DNA from: Lepeophtheirus salmonis
Lineage: Eukaryota > Arthropoda > Copepoda > Siphonostomatoida > Caligidae
Assembly: GCF_016086655.4 (NCBI RefSeq)
Contig: NC_052131.2
Span: 7,609,940 to 7,673,939, forward strand
Direction: 5' to 3'
Length of the DNA: 64,000 bases
The notes beneath the pieces were generated by a model, which worked only from the letters and a program-made list of their open reading frames with translations, was not told the DNA's origin and ran no database searches. A program made the translations under genes and the position numbers. This document shows positions 11,679 through 22,349 of the stretch, piece by piece (position 1 is the first letter of the stretch; the number at the start of each line of letters is the position of its first letter).

Positions 11679-12655
11679 GGTACATTTTCATGAACAGTCT
11701 TCTTTTGTAATTTGTGAAACAGCTGAAATCTAATTCAACAACTGAATATAAAATATTCATAAATCTTAAAAAAATATCTACCTTCATATACGTAAATACA
11801 TATATATAAATTTTTTCTGTATTCTTGCTTACTACTTTCATTCGGCAGACGTAGAGTCATACATTAACGTCATCTGTGATATCTCGAAAACAAGATCTAC
11901 ATAGCAAGGAAAAAGTGATAAAAAAACTATATATAGATACAGATGAAAAACTATGGTCAATAAAACTTGTTTAGACTCGTTTGGGTTATGATGCCTAATA
12001 TTTAATGTTAGCAGTACCTATCTTTATATACCTATATGTATTATCATTTATCTCATTAAAGATGTTGATAATTTTTATAAAATATTAACAATTTGAACAC
12101 CAAAAAATGAGGTTTGGTCAAAATATTAAATGAATTATAAAGGATCAGAAAATTAAATAAGGAGTGGATTTTGAAGCAATAATTTTATGACATAAGCTAA
12201 TAATTTGGATAATATTATTATTTGTTAAGGTTGAGTAATTAAAAATTGAACGTAGTCAATAATTTGTCGAGTTGTCACAACATTAATTTTAAAATGACTA
12301 TTTTCCAAGGAGAATTTACAGTGGATAAGCATGCGTAATTCCATGAATAATAAAATTTTTGTATATTTCAAGGAAATTATTATTCATAAAATATGTACAA
12401 ATTGTAAAAAGCATATATAACTAGTTGGGAGAAGATATTTTTTCATTTAAAGATAATAACCTCTTTTAATTTGTATAAAGTTGTCAGTTCTATCCAGTTA
12501 GAGTTTGTGAGTTTTGTGTCGAGTTTGAGTTTTTGAGAATCTGACAATATTATGGAATGTGGGGCTCCTTCTTTTTAATGCAAATTCAACTATTCTCTGT
12601 TTTTATTGTCACTTTGAGATATAAAAAAAATTACTAATCATCAAGCTAAATAGAA
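11679..12655. other. AT-rich DNA, no supported feature
   Basis: Includes a short 'gagtttgtgagttttgtgtc' stretch near 12,505. No gene, RNA or repeat terminus is supported. Confidence 0.4.
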
Positions 12656-12659
12656 AAAA

Positions 12660-12945
12660 GAGATTAGACCATCCTATGATTGGGCTTGCTGAAATTTTCA
12701 ATTTGATGTATCGTACGGACTGCTGGGCAAGATAGGCAGATTTTGGCAAAACAAGCAACCACTCATAGTCTATGACGTCATTATTACAAGAATTTTCAAT
12801 TTAATTTATCATACCGACTACTGGGTAAGAAAAACAGTTTTTGAGAAAACACGCAACCACTAATACACTATGACGTCAATAAGAAAAGCGTGGTTGAACG
12901 CGTCATGGTATAACTTTGTATTTCTATTAACCTTGCTAATTAATA
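12660..12945 (+). repeat. Two-unit ~105-bp tandem repeat (pair of 50,650-50,935)
   Basis: Two diverged copies of one unit stand head to tail. Each runs from 'gaattttcaattt(g/a)at' through '(t/c)gactactggg(c/t)aaga' and 'acgcaaccact' to 'ctatgacgtca'. A second locus at 50,650-50,935 has the same two-unit layout and the same tail ('aaaagcgtggt...tataactttgtatttctatta'). A duplicated unit conserved at two places implies that the dimer itself was copied. Identity is unknown; a satellite-derived or SINE-like unit is possible. Confidence 0.7.
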
Positions 12946-13846
12946 TTATTTGAATGTTTCAAATTTTGATTATGATCCGAGTTCAAGTAAAATCCAATTT
13001 TCCAAATAAAAAGTTCGAGTAATTAGTAGAAAAGTTAAGTTGTAATTTTTTTCGACTTGGAGTAATTTTTAAACAATATATATTATGGCAACCTCTCACT
13101 AAAATTAACCAAAATTTTAAAAATGACCATAGCGAGTTTTGGAAAGACTTAGAGTAAAGTCAAAAACATTTTTGACATCCTTAAGCATGTCATATTCAAA
13201 CTTGAAATGGGAACATTGAAAAACTAATTCACTAATTTTCACCAATATCATAGTTAAATACCTCAATTACTGAAGTAATTGTATAAAACTTGAAGTATTT
13301 TTAAAAAAACTTGAATGTTTTGCAAATATTCTTAATTTAGGGATAATTCAAGTCTGAACCAGGTAAAATAAAATTAAGGAAGATTGATTTATGCTAACGC
13401 CACTAGCAGATATATATGACGGCGTCATTTTTCAAAGATTGCTCTATGTGCAAGGTTTTGTGTCCGATTAGGGCACATCAAAAAATTTAGGAACGGACTA
13501 AATAGGACTTCGAAATTTTACCACAAATTATGTTTATAGAACGATTTCAAGTACATTCATATTTTCCAAAAAATATATAATTGGTCTGTTAAACTTAAAT
13601 CTATTATTTTCTCAATAGATGACTTTAGTATTATATAAGTAAAATTGGTTTACGTTGGATGGTATTTGAAAGATAATGGGAAAAAAAATATAGATAAATT
13701 AAGTAAAATCCATTAAATAATCGATTTTTTAACTATAGGTACTTAATGTACTTCAAGTTAGTTGGAGTAAATTTCAGAAAAAAATTGTCAACTCTAATAG
13801 TAAAGATGAGTTTTTTGGGGTTTTTTTTTTCAATTTGAAGTAAAAC
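12946..13846. repeat. Degenerate 'gagttcaagt' repeat region
   Basis: Contains many diverged words of the type 'caagtc', 'gagttcaag' and 'tacttgaagtatttt', also present at 24,650-24,900 and 25,950-26,180. The segment 13,200-13,380 resembles 26,040-26,180 ('aagtatttttaaa', 'attcttaatttaggg/c'). No gene is seen. Confidence 0.4.
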
Positions 13847-14310
13847 TTGAACTCAACACTTATTTTCACAAAAGAAGGATTATGTACATTATTATTGAGT
13901 AATCGTTTAAGATCTGAGGCTTTGTTAATTCAAGCCCCTACATACTACATAGGTAATACTATGAAAGTATCAAAAAATTTATTTCTAAATAACGTAAAAG
14001 CCAGTGTACCGAATGAGGGGCCCTCTATAATCTTCAAAAAGCTATTATCCAGGTTATACGATTGTATCATTTTGCCTACATATTTACATAAGTACGTAGA
14101 TATTTCTTTAGGGGAGACGGGGGCCTGTTACAACACTCCCTTTTTCACAAATATCAAAAAAGTGCCCACCATAAAATTTAACACAATTGTAAAATATAAT
14201 ATTGATTATAGCAACAAAAAATTTACAATTTTGTCAAATTTTCTTTGAGATATTGCATAAAAACTGTTTTTGAAGAATAAAAGCAACTGCAACATCTGTT
14301 GCAACTGTTC
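13847..14310. repeat. Dispersed repeat with a 133-codon frame, probably non-coding
   Basis: A frame of 133 codons (MNSTLIFTKEGLCTL...) spans 13,847-14,248 on the plus strand. Its 3' half and the following sequence match 54,200-54,356 plus 54,843-55,140 at the DNA level ('gaccataaaattta', 'aattttgtcaa', 'gatattg(c/t)ataaaaac'). The reading frame is not kept in that second copy, which argues against a protein. The second copy is split by an AT-rich foldback repeat, so this locus serves as the empty-site version. 'gcaactgcaacatctgttgcaactg' is an imperfect palindrome inside it. If real protein evidence appeared, the frame would need re-evaluation; I do not recognise it. Confidence 0.5.
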
Positions 14311-14389
14311 TAGAATTGTTTATTCTTTTCCATTATTCTATATAATTACACTTCACATCAACCATATTTTTTGGCTAGAGCAGAATCCC

Positions 14390-14770
14390 AAGAGTTTTTG
14401 AGAGTGAATTTAGCTGATCTATAGTACTGATCAGTAGTGATGGATCAGTCAAAAATAAACCTCCGGTTTTAAACAAATTTGTCAGTCATAGGGGTGGTCC
14501 TTATTGGTCTTTTATGGCAACTACAATAGTTGAAATAACGTAGTTACTAACTACGTTATTTCATCTTTATGTGAGTAGAACGAAAAAAAGCAAGTATTAT
14601 ACGTTCTAACAATTATTCATTCTTTTCTTCATTTTTATTTTTTTCAATACTAGCAAGGAGAAAAAAAAAGTTAAAGATAGCTTGGACCGTAGAAGTGAAG
14701 GACGGGACAATTGGTCCGTTAAATGGAAAAAAACGGTCAGACCAATATATAAAAAATACTGAAAGAAGGG
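14390..14770. repeat. Inverted-repeat-rich segment with a perfect hairpin
   Basis: At 14,531-14,563 a perfect palindrome has 15-bp arms (TGAAATAACGTAGTT) around a 3-base loop. Downstream, 'ggtccgtt' and 'aacggtcagacc' form a second imperfect inverted pair near 14,715-14,745. No transcript can be claimed. Confidence 0.6.
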
Positions 14771-15021
14771 GGGTGACAAATTAGAAAATCTGTCGTAGGA
14801 TTTGATGGCTCAACATCAGGAAAAGTATGTTTATAAGTTCATAAAAGAATATTATCTATTCTAATTGTTTTAATTTAACTCAAACTCAATTTTTTTGAAC
14901 TGTTGCACCCGTCCCTTGTTATGAGGGCAATTGCAACATTGGTCGAGTAGTATTAAATTGCAAGTAGTGAAAAAACTATTGACTGGTGTAATCTTTAGTT
15001 TGATTCAACCAATTTTTATAG

Positions 15022-15090
15022 ATACAGTCAAACAAGATCACTCTGATTTAAACGTATCACCTGCACTAAGTGGGCATATTCAGTTCCAAT
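15022..15090 (+). other. Candidate internal exon (unrecognised protein)
   Basis: A 69-nt block follows a strong acceptor (caaccaatttttatag) and ends at CCAAT/GTAAAT. After two phase bases it encodes TVKQDHSDLNVSPALSGH then IQFQ, with one base left over. It therefore joins in frame to 8,142-8,210 (Q-D-T-V across the junction) and to 18,729. The other two frames are closed. The peptide composition is less A/T-driven than its surroundings. The same frame runs on to a TAA at 15,133 if unspliced. The function is unknown, and a chance match of splice-like signals remains possible. Confidence 0.3.
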
Positions 15091-15428
15091 GTAAATGTTT
15101 CCCAAAAAATCCCTGGATAGGGTTCGCAAATTAAATCATTGCATAGCTACCAAATGAGTCTACATTGAACGGTAAGATATTTAAACTAACCTGGACTGTT
15201 GAGTAATAAACAAAGAAGGAATTACTGGCTATAAAAATACTAGACGAAAAAGACTCTTTCTTAATGAGTTATATGTATGCATGCAACATAAATGTATATT
15301 TTTTTCACATTACTGTATTTCCGTTTCCTTCTCTTTATCCCATGTTTGCCCACACGTAAATTTTGTCCTTTACTGTATTATTTATCCACTATTGTCAACT
15401 TTTGTTGTATTGTTCGAAGATACATAAC

Positions 15429-15600
15429 TGCAGAGGCGTCTGGAGGATTACATTATGTATCAAAATCCATAGTTATTCACAAAAAATCATCAATTAAATT
15501 TGTAGAGGAAAATATATTAAAAAACCACAGCTGTTCACTAAAAGTTTTAAAAATTAAATTTTAAACATTAAATTTTTCGAAAAAAAAAATTAAAAATCTA
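15429..15600. repeat. AT-rich foldback repeat, copy 4 (short)
   Basis: Begins with the cap CAGAGGCGTCTGGAGGATTA and continues with core words ('atccatagttattcacaaaa', 'cacagctgttcac'). The opposite cap is absent, so it is 3'-truncated. The end of the 90-codon frame at 15,292-15,564 falls inside this repeat, which argues against that frame. Confidence 0.65.
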
Positions 15601-16300
15601 TTGTTATTTTTATTATTGTTTGACTCTATGTAGGTATGTTGTTTTACAATTTGGCAATTCAAAGTCAAACCAGTTGGAAGCAATTAAGCCATAAACAAAA
15701 AGTGTTGCAACTGTCACCAGTATCCCATATGTACTTATATAAGTAGATTCATCAACGAGGTTTTGAGTCTACACAGAATAACGTAAAAAATAATTGTCTT
15801 AGTACTTATAATAACTAAATAGAACAAAATGTTTATACTATTCCAGGGATGATGCGTATATTTTTACAGCAATTTTTCACTCTCAGAGAGGGATACTTTT
15901 ATATAAGACACAAACTTATATTTTATATATATATATATATATTGTAGAGGACATGTTGTTTATTTTTGTGTTGTTGTTATTTTTTTTCTTCACAAAATGT
16001 AAGAAAATAACCTACTGTGTATAACGGCAGTAATAAAAATAATAGTTGATATATATATTATGGTCAAAAAACCAGTTTTTTCCTCCATTTGAAAAATAAA
16101 AATAAACAACAATTATATATTATCCCTTTCGTGTTGGAAAAACCAACGGAAAGATATATTTTATGATTAAAAGTATGTAAAATGTTAAATATACTTTTAT
16201 ACAGTGGTTCTCAGTCTTTAAATATCTGTGATTCCTTATACTGAAAGTGCAAGTAGAGTCGAAGTCTTAAAGAAGTTTAAAAGGCAAGGGACTGCTTTTT
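15601..16300. other. AT-rich DNA with (AT)n and a hAT-like terminal word
   Basis: A TA microsatellite lies at ~15,930-15,955. At 16,203 the phrase 'cagtggttctcagtcttt' resembles hAT-superfamily terminal repeats. An oppositely oriented 'ttaagaaccactag' occurs at ~37,618-37,631, but it is too far away to be the partner. 'aaacaaaaagtgttg' near 15,695 recurs in the 55.4-kb tandem repeat. Confidence 0.4.
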
Positions 16301-16309
16301 TTTTAGCTG

Positions 16310-16445
16310 TAGTTTTTTTCTACTTTTTTCCCTATTAATAGTGCTCTAAAGTTGATTGGTTGAACTTGAAATTACTCTTATGGGCCTTTTTTTGATTATT
16401 TTTGGAGGAAAGGTTGCGTTATACAAGAAGGTAATAACTTGCAAC
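16310..16445 (+). repeat. Fragment of the 19,966-20,278 MITE family
   Basis: Shares 'ctctaaagttgattggttgaa', 'gggcctttttttg' and 'gaggaaaggttgcgt-atacaa' in the same order as the better copies at 19,966, 33,560, 40,685 and 57,985. The ends are not preserved. Confidence 0.5.
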
Positions 16446-16812
16446 ACATTCATATATAACCAGAACAAAAAAATACACTGTATGTTTCTGTCAGCTGCCA
16501 TTGTTTTTTCTTATTTTCCTTTTATTGGTATTTTGAACGTTTTACAAGATTTAAATTTGAAATAGCTGTTTTTAAGCTGAAGCAATTATATTAATAATAA
16601 GAAGAATATAATTTATAATAATGGAAAGAATTGGTTAACCAATAATTGTTTTTGTGCCTTAATGTGTTTCTTTTTTATCGAATGGTTGCAATATATACAA
16701 AAAATAAAGAATAATAAAACCGATTCTGATGCAATTTTAGTGAAAACTACGGATACCGATTCGATTAATTCATATCTTAAATAATAGGTAAAAAATACGA
16801 TTTTGCTATCAA

Positions 16813-16955
16813 GAGCGTCCACAGGATTATATTTTAGGGGAAAAGGGGGCTGGGATTTTGGAATTTATTTGAAAAAATAAAAGATTTTTTTTTTTTTTTT
16901 TCATTTCAAATATTGAAATTTTTACAAAAATTTTAAAAATATACAATTTTATATA
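16813..16955. repeat. AT-rich foldback repeat, copy 5 (truncated)
   Basis: The left cap gagcgtccacaggattatat is followed by a G-rich block (ggggaaaagggggctggg) and a T/A core. It is truncated after about 140 bp. Confidence 0.65.
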
Positions 16956-17127
16956 TTTGTTTTAAAACTTTGTTATCCATTGCTTGTTTAGCCTCAGTGT
17001 ATAAAGGAGGATTGCCTCCCACATAGAAACAAGAAGGTTCTTTAGATAACAAATTATGATATGTGATGGACAAGTTGTTATTTTTGGTAATATGTAGTTT
17101 GAGAAATGTTTGAGTCGACTTTATCAC
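16956..17127 (-). other. Open minus-strand stretch between two AT-rich repeats
   Basis: The minus strand is open across this whole unique segment, with a peptide that includes KEPSCFYVGGNPPLYTEAKQ. Composition is more protein-like than the flanks, but the frame runs out into repeat sequence on both sides and I see no convincing splice borders. It could be an exon remnant or chance. No family is recognised. Confidence 0.2.
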
Positions 17128-17546
17128 AGGGGCCTCCGGAGGGTTTGGGAAGGATTTAGCCACCTCCACCCCATTTAAGGAATTTTTGCTTTTTATTATA
17201 ATTGTTTATATTTGAAATGTAATTTTTCAAACTTTTTTTCCAAAAAATTTAATTTTCTGTGGATAGTTCTAATTTTTTTTTTTTTTTTATTGAAGAATTT
17301 AATAATTGAAATTTGTTTCTAAAAATTTTATAAATGAAATTTAATTTTAGTAGAAAAAAAATATTTTTTTGTGAATAAATTTTTACTTTTTTTTTTTTTA
17401 AATCCATGTTTTGTTCACAGCTGTGAATTTTTTAAATTTTTTTCAAAAAAAAAATAATTTTATGAGAAAAACTTGGGATCTTTAATAAAAAATTTTTAAA
17501 AATATGAATTTTCAAATTCAATTCAAAAAATCATACGTACGCCCCT
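17128..17546. repeat. AT-rich foldback repeat, copy 6
   Basis: Starts at caggggcctccggagggttt, has the C-rich block 'ccacctccaccccatttaag', then core words, and ends at acgtacgcccctat. Both inverted caps are recognisable. It lies only 170 bp from copy 5. Confidence 0.7.
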
Positions 17547-17908
17547 ATATCATGTTCTTATTGTTAACGATTAACGGCATGTACGAACGTATATTCAATA
17601 TTCATAAGTTACAGTTTTCCCCACCAGTTGAGTGATAAGTTACCCACCCACCCCCTAACGAACCATTGCAAAATTTGAACATGAAAAAGGACATAGAAAC
17701 AATAACCAATTATGATAAGTTTACATTTTTACTGATTACTGATGCTGAAACAATAAAAAGCCCAATTTTATTGCCATTAGAACATAATTGTTAGTTATTA
17801 TTCACTGACTTAAAAAAACTTGTTGCCAAAAGGGTACTGTTCACCTCAAAGGAAACCTTTGTAATTACCAGATTTGTCATGCGTGCACGTGCAATTTATT
17901 TCAAAGAA

Positions 17909-18146
17909 CTTTGTATATAATAATCTTTAAACCACAACAATGATCCATTTCAAAATAAAGAGGTTCTGTGTTTTAAAATGTTTTTTTCTTTGGGAAGAGA
18001 AAATACTACGTTAATAATTTTCGTACTTGCAAAATATAATTTATCTTAGTATTTTTACTCCTACAAGCAAGAAATGTTTTAAGTCACAAAACCTCTCTAT
18101 TTTGAAAGGGAGAGAGTTGGAGATTTAAAGATTATAGTATGCAAAG
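17909..18146. mobile_element. MITE with 62-bp terminal inverted repeats
   Basis: The left end, 17,909-17,970 (ctttgtatataataatcttt...), reads in reverse complement against 18,085-18,146 (...tttaaagattatagtatgca) with the same length and roughly three quarters of positions matching. The interior (~115 bp) has no coding. Relatives with the same right arm lie at ~42,800-43,045 and 43,795-43,960. The superfamily is not assigned because target duplications are not obvious. Confidence 0.65.
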
Positions 18147-18728
18147 TTTTTAGAAATATATTGTCTACATATACAAGTATATATGACATATACAAATGAA
18201 AGATGTGGTATAACTTTATTTGACTTTTTCCGTTATTTGTTCAATTTTTCACCCCTTTCATCCGTTCAAAAATGAACAGAAAGATGGAACAGTGCTCATT
18301 TTTTGCTCAATCTCCAAACTAGTCCTAAAATTATCATTATCCATTCACAAATGACTTATAAATTCTTCCAAAATGTATATTTATCAATTATTTTCGATCA
18401 TAGGTTAAAAGATATTAATGTATAAATATGGGATTGTCCCCTACATGAATTGAAGAATTAGATATAAATCATTTGATTGCAGTTATTTCAATATTGTATG
18501 ATGGTAGCAAATAGTCATACCTACAAAGGTACATTGACTTGTTCCTGAGTCAGACACGTGAAAAACAAATGAAATATACCTGCACTAATTGTTAAGTGTT
18601 AATGAATGGAATATTTTTATGCGAAGGAATATGATTTGTAATGAAAAAATAGTTACTTTTTGTTTTTTTTATCAAAGTCATGTTCTGATCGTTCTCACTT
18701 TGATTATTTCTTAAACCATAAATCCTAG
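18147..18728. other. AT-rich DNA, no supported feature
   Basis: No coding, RNA or repeat terminus is supported. Confidence 0.4.
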
Positions 18729-18790
18729 TGGTGTGCTACGAGAAAACCTCGTCTTTTGGTACTCGAGTTGAATTAAGGAAACAAAAATAG
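18729..18790 (+). other. Candidate terminal exon (unrecognised protein)
   Basis: Follows the acceptor 'ttaaaccataaatcctag'. After two phase bases the frame reads VCYEKTSSFGTRVELRKQK and ends in TAG at 18,788-18,790. The starting phase fits the phase-1 ends of the candidate exons at 8,142 and 15,022. A GTGAGT donor-like site at 18,822 lies beyond the stop. Support is composition plus phase compatibility only. Confidence 0.25.
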
Positions 18791-19965
18791 TGTACAAATA
18801 ATCTCTTCATCTTCCTTAACGGTGAGTTTTTACTTGAAACTCCTTTAAAACTTATAATTCGTCAAACACTCACTTTTTTTCTCTGTCAAATTTAAAATTT
18901 ATATTTTCCCATAGGCAACACATTGTAGAAGTATGTTGATTATTGTCCATTGTGTACTCTTACGCCCCATGCACATATTAATGTTTTCAAAACACTATAG
19001 TTTTTTATTCGGATTCAAAAAGTTTTGCGTCCAACCAAAAAATAAATTTGCTTAATCTGAGCTGGTCAAGAAAAGTGATGTATACAATCAGAATCTTATT
19101 ATTACCAGAGTTTAAATCTTCGTAATGAAAAAAATAAAATTAGCAATTAGAAAAAACTACATTCATATTAATGAGCATCAGTGCCCGTAAAAATATTTTG
19201 GTTATAACCCAACTACATAAAGTAAAATATTGATGTGTTGATTAAATAAAATGTTGAATTACATATATGACCACAATTCAAATAAGTTCATCCAGTTTTT
19301 AAGGTAAGCTATGGAACATAAATATGATTTTGTGGCTATCGAACTTGCTGGCGGTCAAAAAGTGTTAGAGCAAGTAACTAGTATAGCTTGTAATCCCTCG
19401 AGTGTTGATTTAGAACTCAAAAATACTCGAGTAGCAAAACTCAGCTTGCGGTACATCACTAATAAAAACAATTTATTCGTAGAAATAATAAAGTTAGAAA
19501 TTTTATGCCCCTATGATTTTGATCGTTAAGTTGAATATCAACTAAAAAAACTATCTTACTAATAGTAATAGTTTTATTTAAAGGTTAAAAAATATTTTTA
19601 CAATATATCATTTTAAAATAATAAATCAATAAGAATCACTCATCATCAACGCAAAAGTATGTGTGCTTTTCATAATTAATTCATTATATGTGTTTATATA
19701 AGGACTAGTAGTCCTTGGTCTATGTAAGTACATATCTATGAACTAGAGCTGATACTCGACCTTAAGACCGATCATTATTTTCGGTACAATTTAAAGTATA
19801 TTAATCCAAAGCGTAGGTATAAGAAATTAATTTTTTTCTAATCGTGGAGCAATTTTTTACTCATTGCATCGCCCTATAATACGAGTTTTACTCATAAACG
19901 TCATACATATCACGTCATTGTACTGATGTTCAAAATATGGAAACTTTCATGACGTCATCAAATAT
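18791..19965. other. AT-rich DNA with one unexplained 72-codon frame
   Basis: The plus frame at 19,311-19,529 contains DFVAIELAGGQKVLEQVTSI, which looks protein-like, but it starts just after a donor-like AAGGTAAGC rather than an acceptor, and no family is recognised. It is left as uncertain; the rest is featureless. Confidence 0.3.
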
Positions 19966-20278
19966 AAAATTGGTTTACCTATATGACGACACTATCGTGC
20001 TAACACAAAAATCAGTGTGTTTTGTTGTTCGCTGTCGATTTCTCTGCTTCTTTTCAATAAATCAATGTTCTTCACAACGTTGATTGGCAGAATTATAACT
20101 AGCCTCTGTTAAGATTTTAACCAGTCTCAACAATTATTGGAAAATAATTCCATAATTAAAAGTATTGGCAAACATATACTAACTGATTGTGGGCCTTATT
20201 ATGGGTTATTTCCTTAGAAAAGGCTACGTGATAGAATAAAGGTAACGTCGTCATATAGAGTTTATATAGACCAATTTT
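19966..20278. mobile_element. MITE with inverted ends (313 bp)
   Basis: The left end 'aaaattggtttacctatatg' plus 'acgac' is mirrored at the right end, whose reverse complement reads 'caaaattggtctatataaac' then 'tctatatgacgac'. The interior ('cgttgattgg', 'aactgattgtgggcctta', 'gctacgtgatagaataaagg') is shared with diverged copies at 16,310, 33,560, 40,685 and 57,985. There is no coding. It is a non-autonomous DNA element of unassigned superfamily. Confidence 0.65.
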
Positions 20279-20961
20279 GAAAATAAATAGTTCATGAAGT
20301 CATTTATGCTTCCAAATTGGGGTACCAACTGCCCTCTTTTCCTCCTGCAAATTTACTTTTTTTATGTACAATGAATTCAAAATGAGACTAATCTTAAACT
20401 GAACTTTTTCAAGAACCAAATTTAAAATGAGAATGATGCTCCCAATCATATATACTTTGATCCCCCCCCCCATCACAGTACGCATGGCCTCATGCTATAA
20501 CGGCGCCCTCATACAATCTGCCAATATATTTATCTATTGTACTGATTTAGAAGTACAAATGTCGTCATCAACAATTAATCTATAAAATCGATCTGACTAA
20601 TCTTCTTTTAAGGGCCGAATTAAATATCTTGGTCCCTGGCAACAGCTGGTAGAAAATTATGCGGTAACTGCACCCTCTGTAATTCAGATATACAGAAGTG
20701 TATAAAATATGTCCTAGAAGAAGGAAGAGCTTTTTTTTAGTTAGCATTCTATACAAGGTTTTATATTTTCCAAAGCTGTTACCATTATTATTGAATTCTT
20801 GAAGACAAAGCATCTAAGTTAAAAGTAATAATTAATATCTGTGCTCAAACGAAGAGTAACGATGAGGTTTTGCTCGGGAATTAAAGATGTAAATCCTTTG
20901 TGAACGCAGAGTATAATTGAAGATCGACATAAGAGTAATTCCAGCCTTTATATCCTAAATA

Positions 20962-22222
20962 TATCTAAAGTCTGTACCAAAAAAAGTATTCATACAAAAA
21001 CAAGTATTGAGGACAAATTATGTATTTAATTAAAAAATTATGTTTGTAACTGTTATTTTTTGAATTTTTCTCAAAAATTCTTCCATTGGTAGAAATATGA
21101 GCCTCACTACGGCATCTAAAATTATCACAAATGTTTTTCACTGTGGACTTGGGCATGATATTCCACTCTACTGCCACAGAGGCTTTCCGGGAATCAACAT
21201 TGGAGTGGTGGGCTGCACATACCTTGGACTCCACAGCGCTCCACATAAAGTAATCAAGGGGATTCATGTTTGGCGAATTAGCTGTACTAAAATCCCTTGG
21301 ATCCTAATATGATGTACTTTTGCGTGACCAATGCTTGAATGACAAGGAGCCCCATCATGAGTCTAGCACCAGTTGCCAATCCCAGAGGTTATGTTAAGGG
21401 CAGGAAATACCTTGTGTGCCAGCAAGTTATTATACTGCGTGGTGTCAACAGTCCCCTTTGCCATGAATGGTGCAAACATATTCCTGTTAGAACACACAGC
21501 ACCCAATATCATGGCAGAAGCAAAGTGTTTTGTCATCCCAGTTTAGCAAATGAATGCTTCTGCATCTTCAGTCTCTTGAGACTGAAGCAGGTACTTTTTG
21601 AGTTTGACATTGCATCCGCAGTAAATATTTTTTCATTAGAAAACACCAAAACATTACTTTGGCCTCTTTTTAGTAATATGATAACTTTCTTGCGTCTATT
21701 CTTGCATTGTTGGGATACCAACCAGCCCTTGAACTTTAGTACAGGCTCTTGATTTAAGCTGTAGGTCATACCTCACAATTGCAACGCACGGCATTTTTGT
21801 CAACATTTAAATCCTGGTAATCTGACGGATTTTAAAACGGTGAGCAGTTTCAATTTTGGCCCTTATTGCACGGATGACGGCTTTAGTAGATGCTGAACTT
21901 GACCTTGTATTCTGAGGACAATTGGAAAAGTTCTTGGTGACATTGTAATTGTTCTTGACTTTGTATTCCAGACTTTTGAAGACACAGAAACGTTCACCAT
22001 TATCTTTGATCTTGTCGACAGCATCAATGCGAGCAGTGATTTTCTTCCTTAGCTACTCGATGATTGCAATTTTTGTTTATTTATTATTCTAGAAAGACAC
22101 TAAGGGTCGAAAATGAAAGCCTTTACGTTCACGCAACTAATTTTTCGTCATGAGAAATGAGCAAATTGAAACGTACATTACTTTATTTAGCTTAAACAGA
22201 ATTTCGGTACATACTTGATATA
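20962..22222 (-). mobile_element. Decayed Tc1-like transposon, nearly full length
   Basis: The two ends match in inverted orientation over ~22 bp (left tatctaaagtctgtacca, right in reverse complement tatatcaagtatgtaccg), both beginning with TA as expected for Tc1/mariner. The length of ~1.26 kb is normal for the group. Inside, on the minus strand, a transposase relic is readable in order: KITARIDAVDKIK (N-terminal helix region), TKAVIRAIRAKIE, VLVFSNEKIFTADAM (first Asp replaced by Asn in the 'SDEK' position), DGAPCHS (second Asp region), MNPLDYFMWSAVESK (third Asp region) and HISTNGRIFEKN. Frameshifts and stops separate the blocks, so it is inactive. Plus-strand frames at 21,097 and 21,339 are shadows. 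Confidence 0.8.
21060..22065 (-). pseudogene. Tc1-like transposase pseudogene inside the 20,962-22,222 element
   Basis: This is the coding remnant described for the enclosing element. It would have encoded a DDE/D transposase that cuts and pastes the element at TA sites. The best preserved blocks are the minus frames at 21,533-21,769 and 20,965-21,267. At least three frame changes and several stops are present, including one next to the N-terminal 'AIIE' block. Confidence 0.75.
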
Positions 22223-22349
22223 GAGTAAGATTTGTGTTTATTACATTTTCCTCACGGCTGCATGCAGCAGATCTAATAAAACGTCATTACAACTAGCCGG
22301 CCTTCCTCCCGAACATTGTCAGGGTGACCACGTTAATTATCTATGTATA

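Noticed and set aside
13847..14248. 133-codon open frame, among the longest in the window, as a gene
   Set aside because: The region is a dispersed repeat whose second copy (54.2 kb) does not preserve the frame. No motif or splice context.
21339..21752. 137-codon plus-strand frame as a gene
   Set aside because: It is antisense to the Tc1 transposase relic read on the minus strand.
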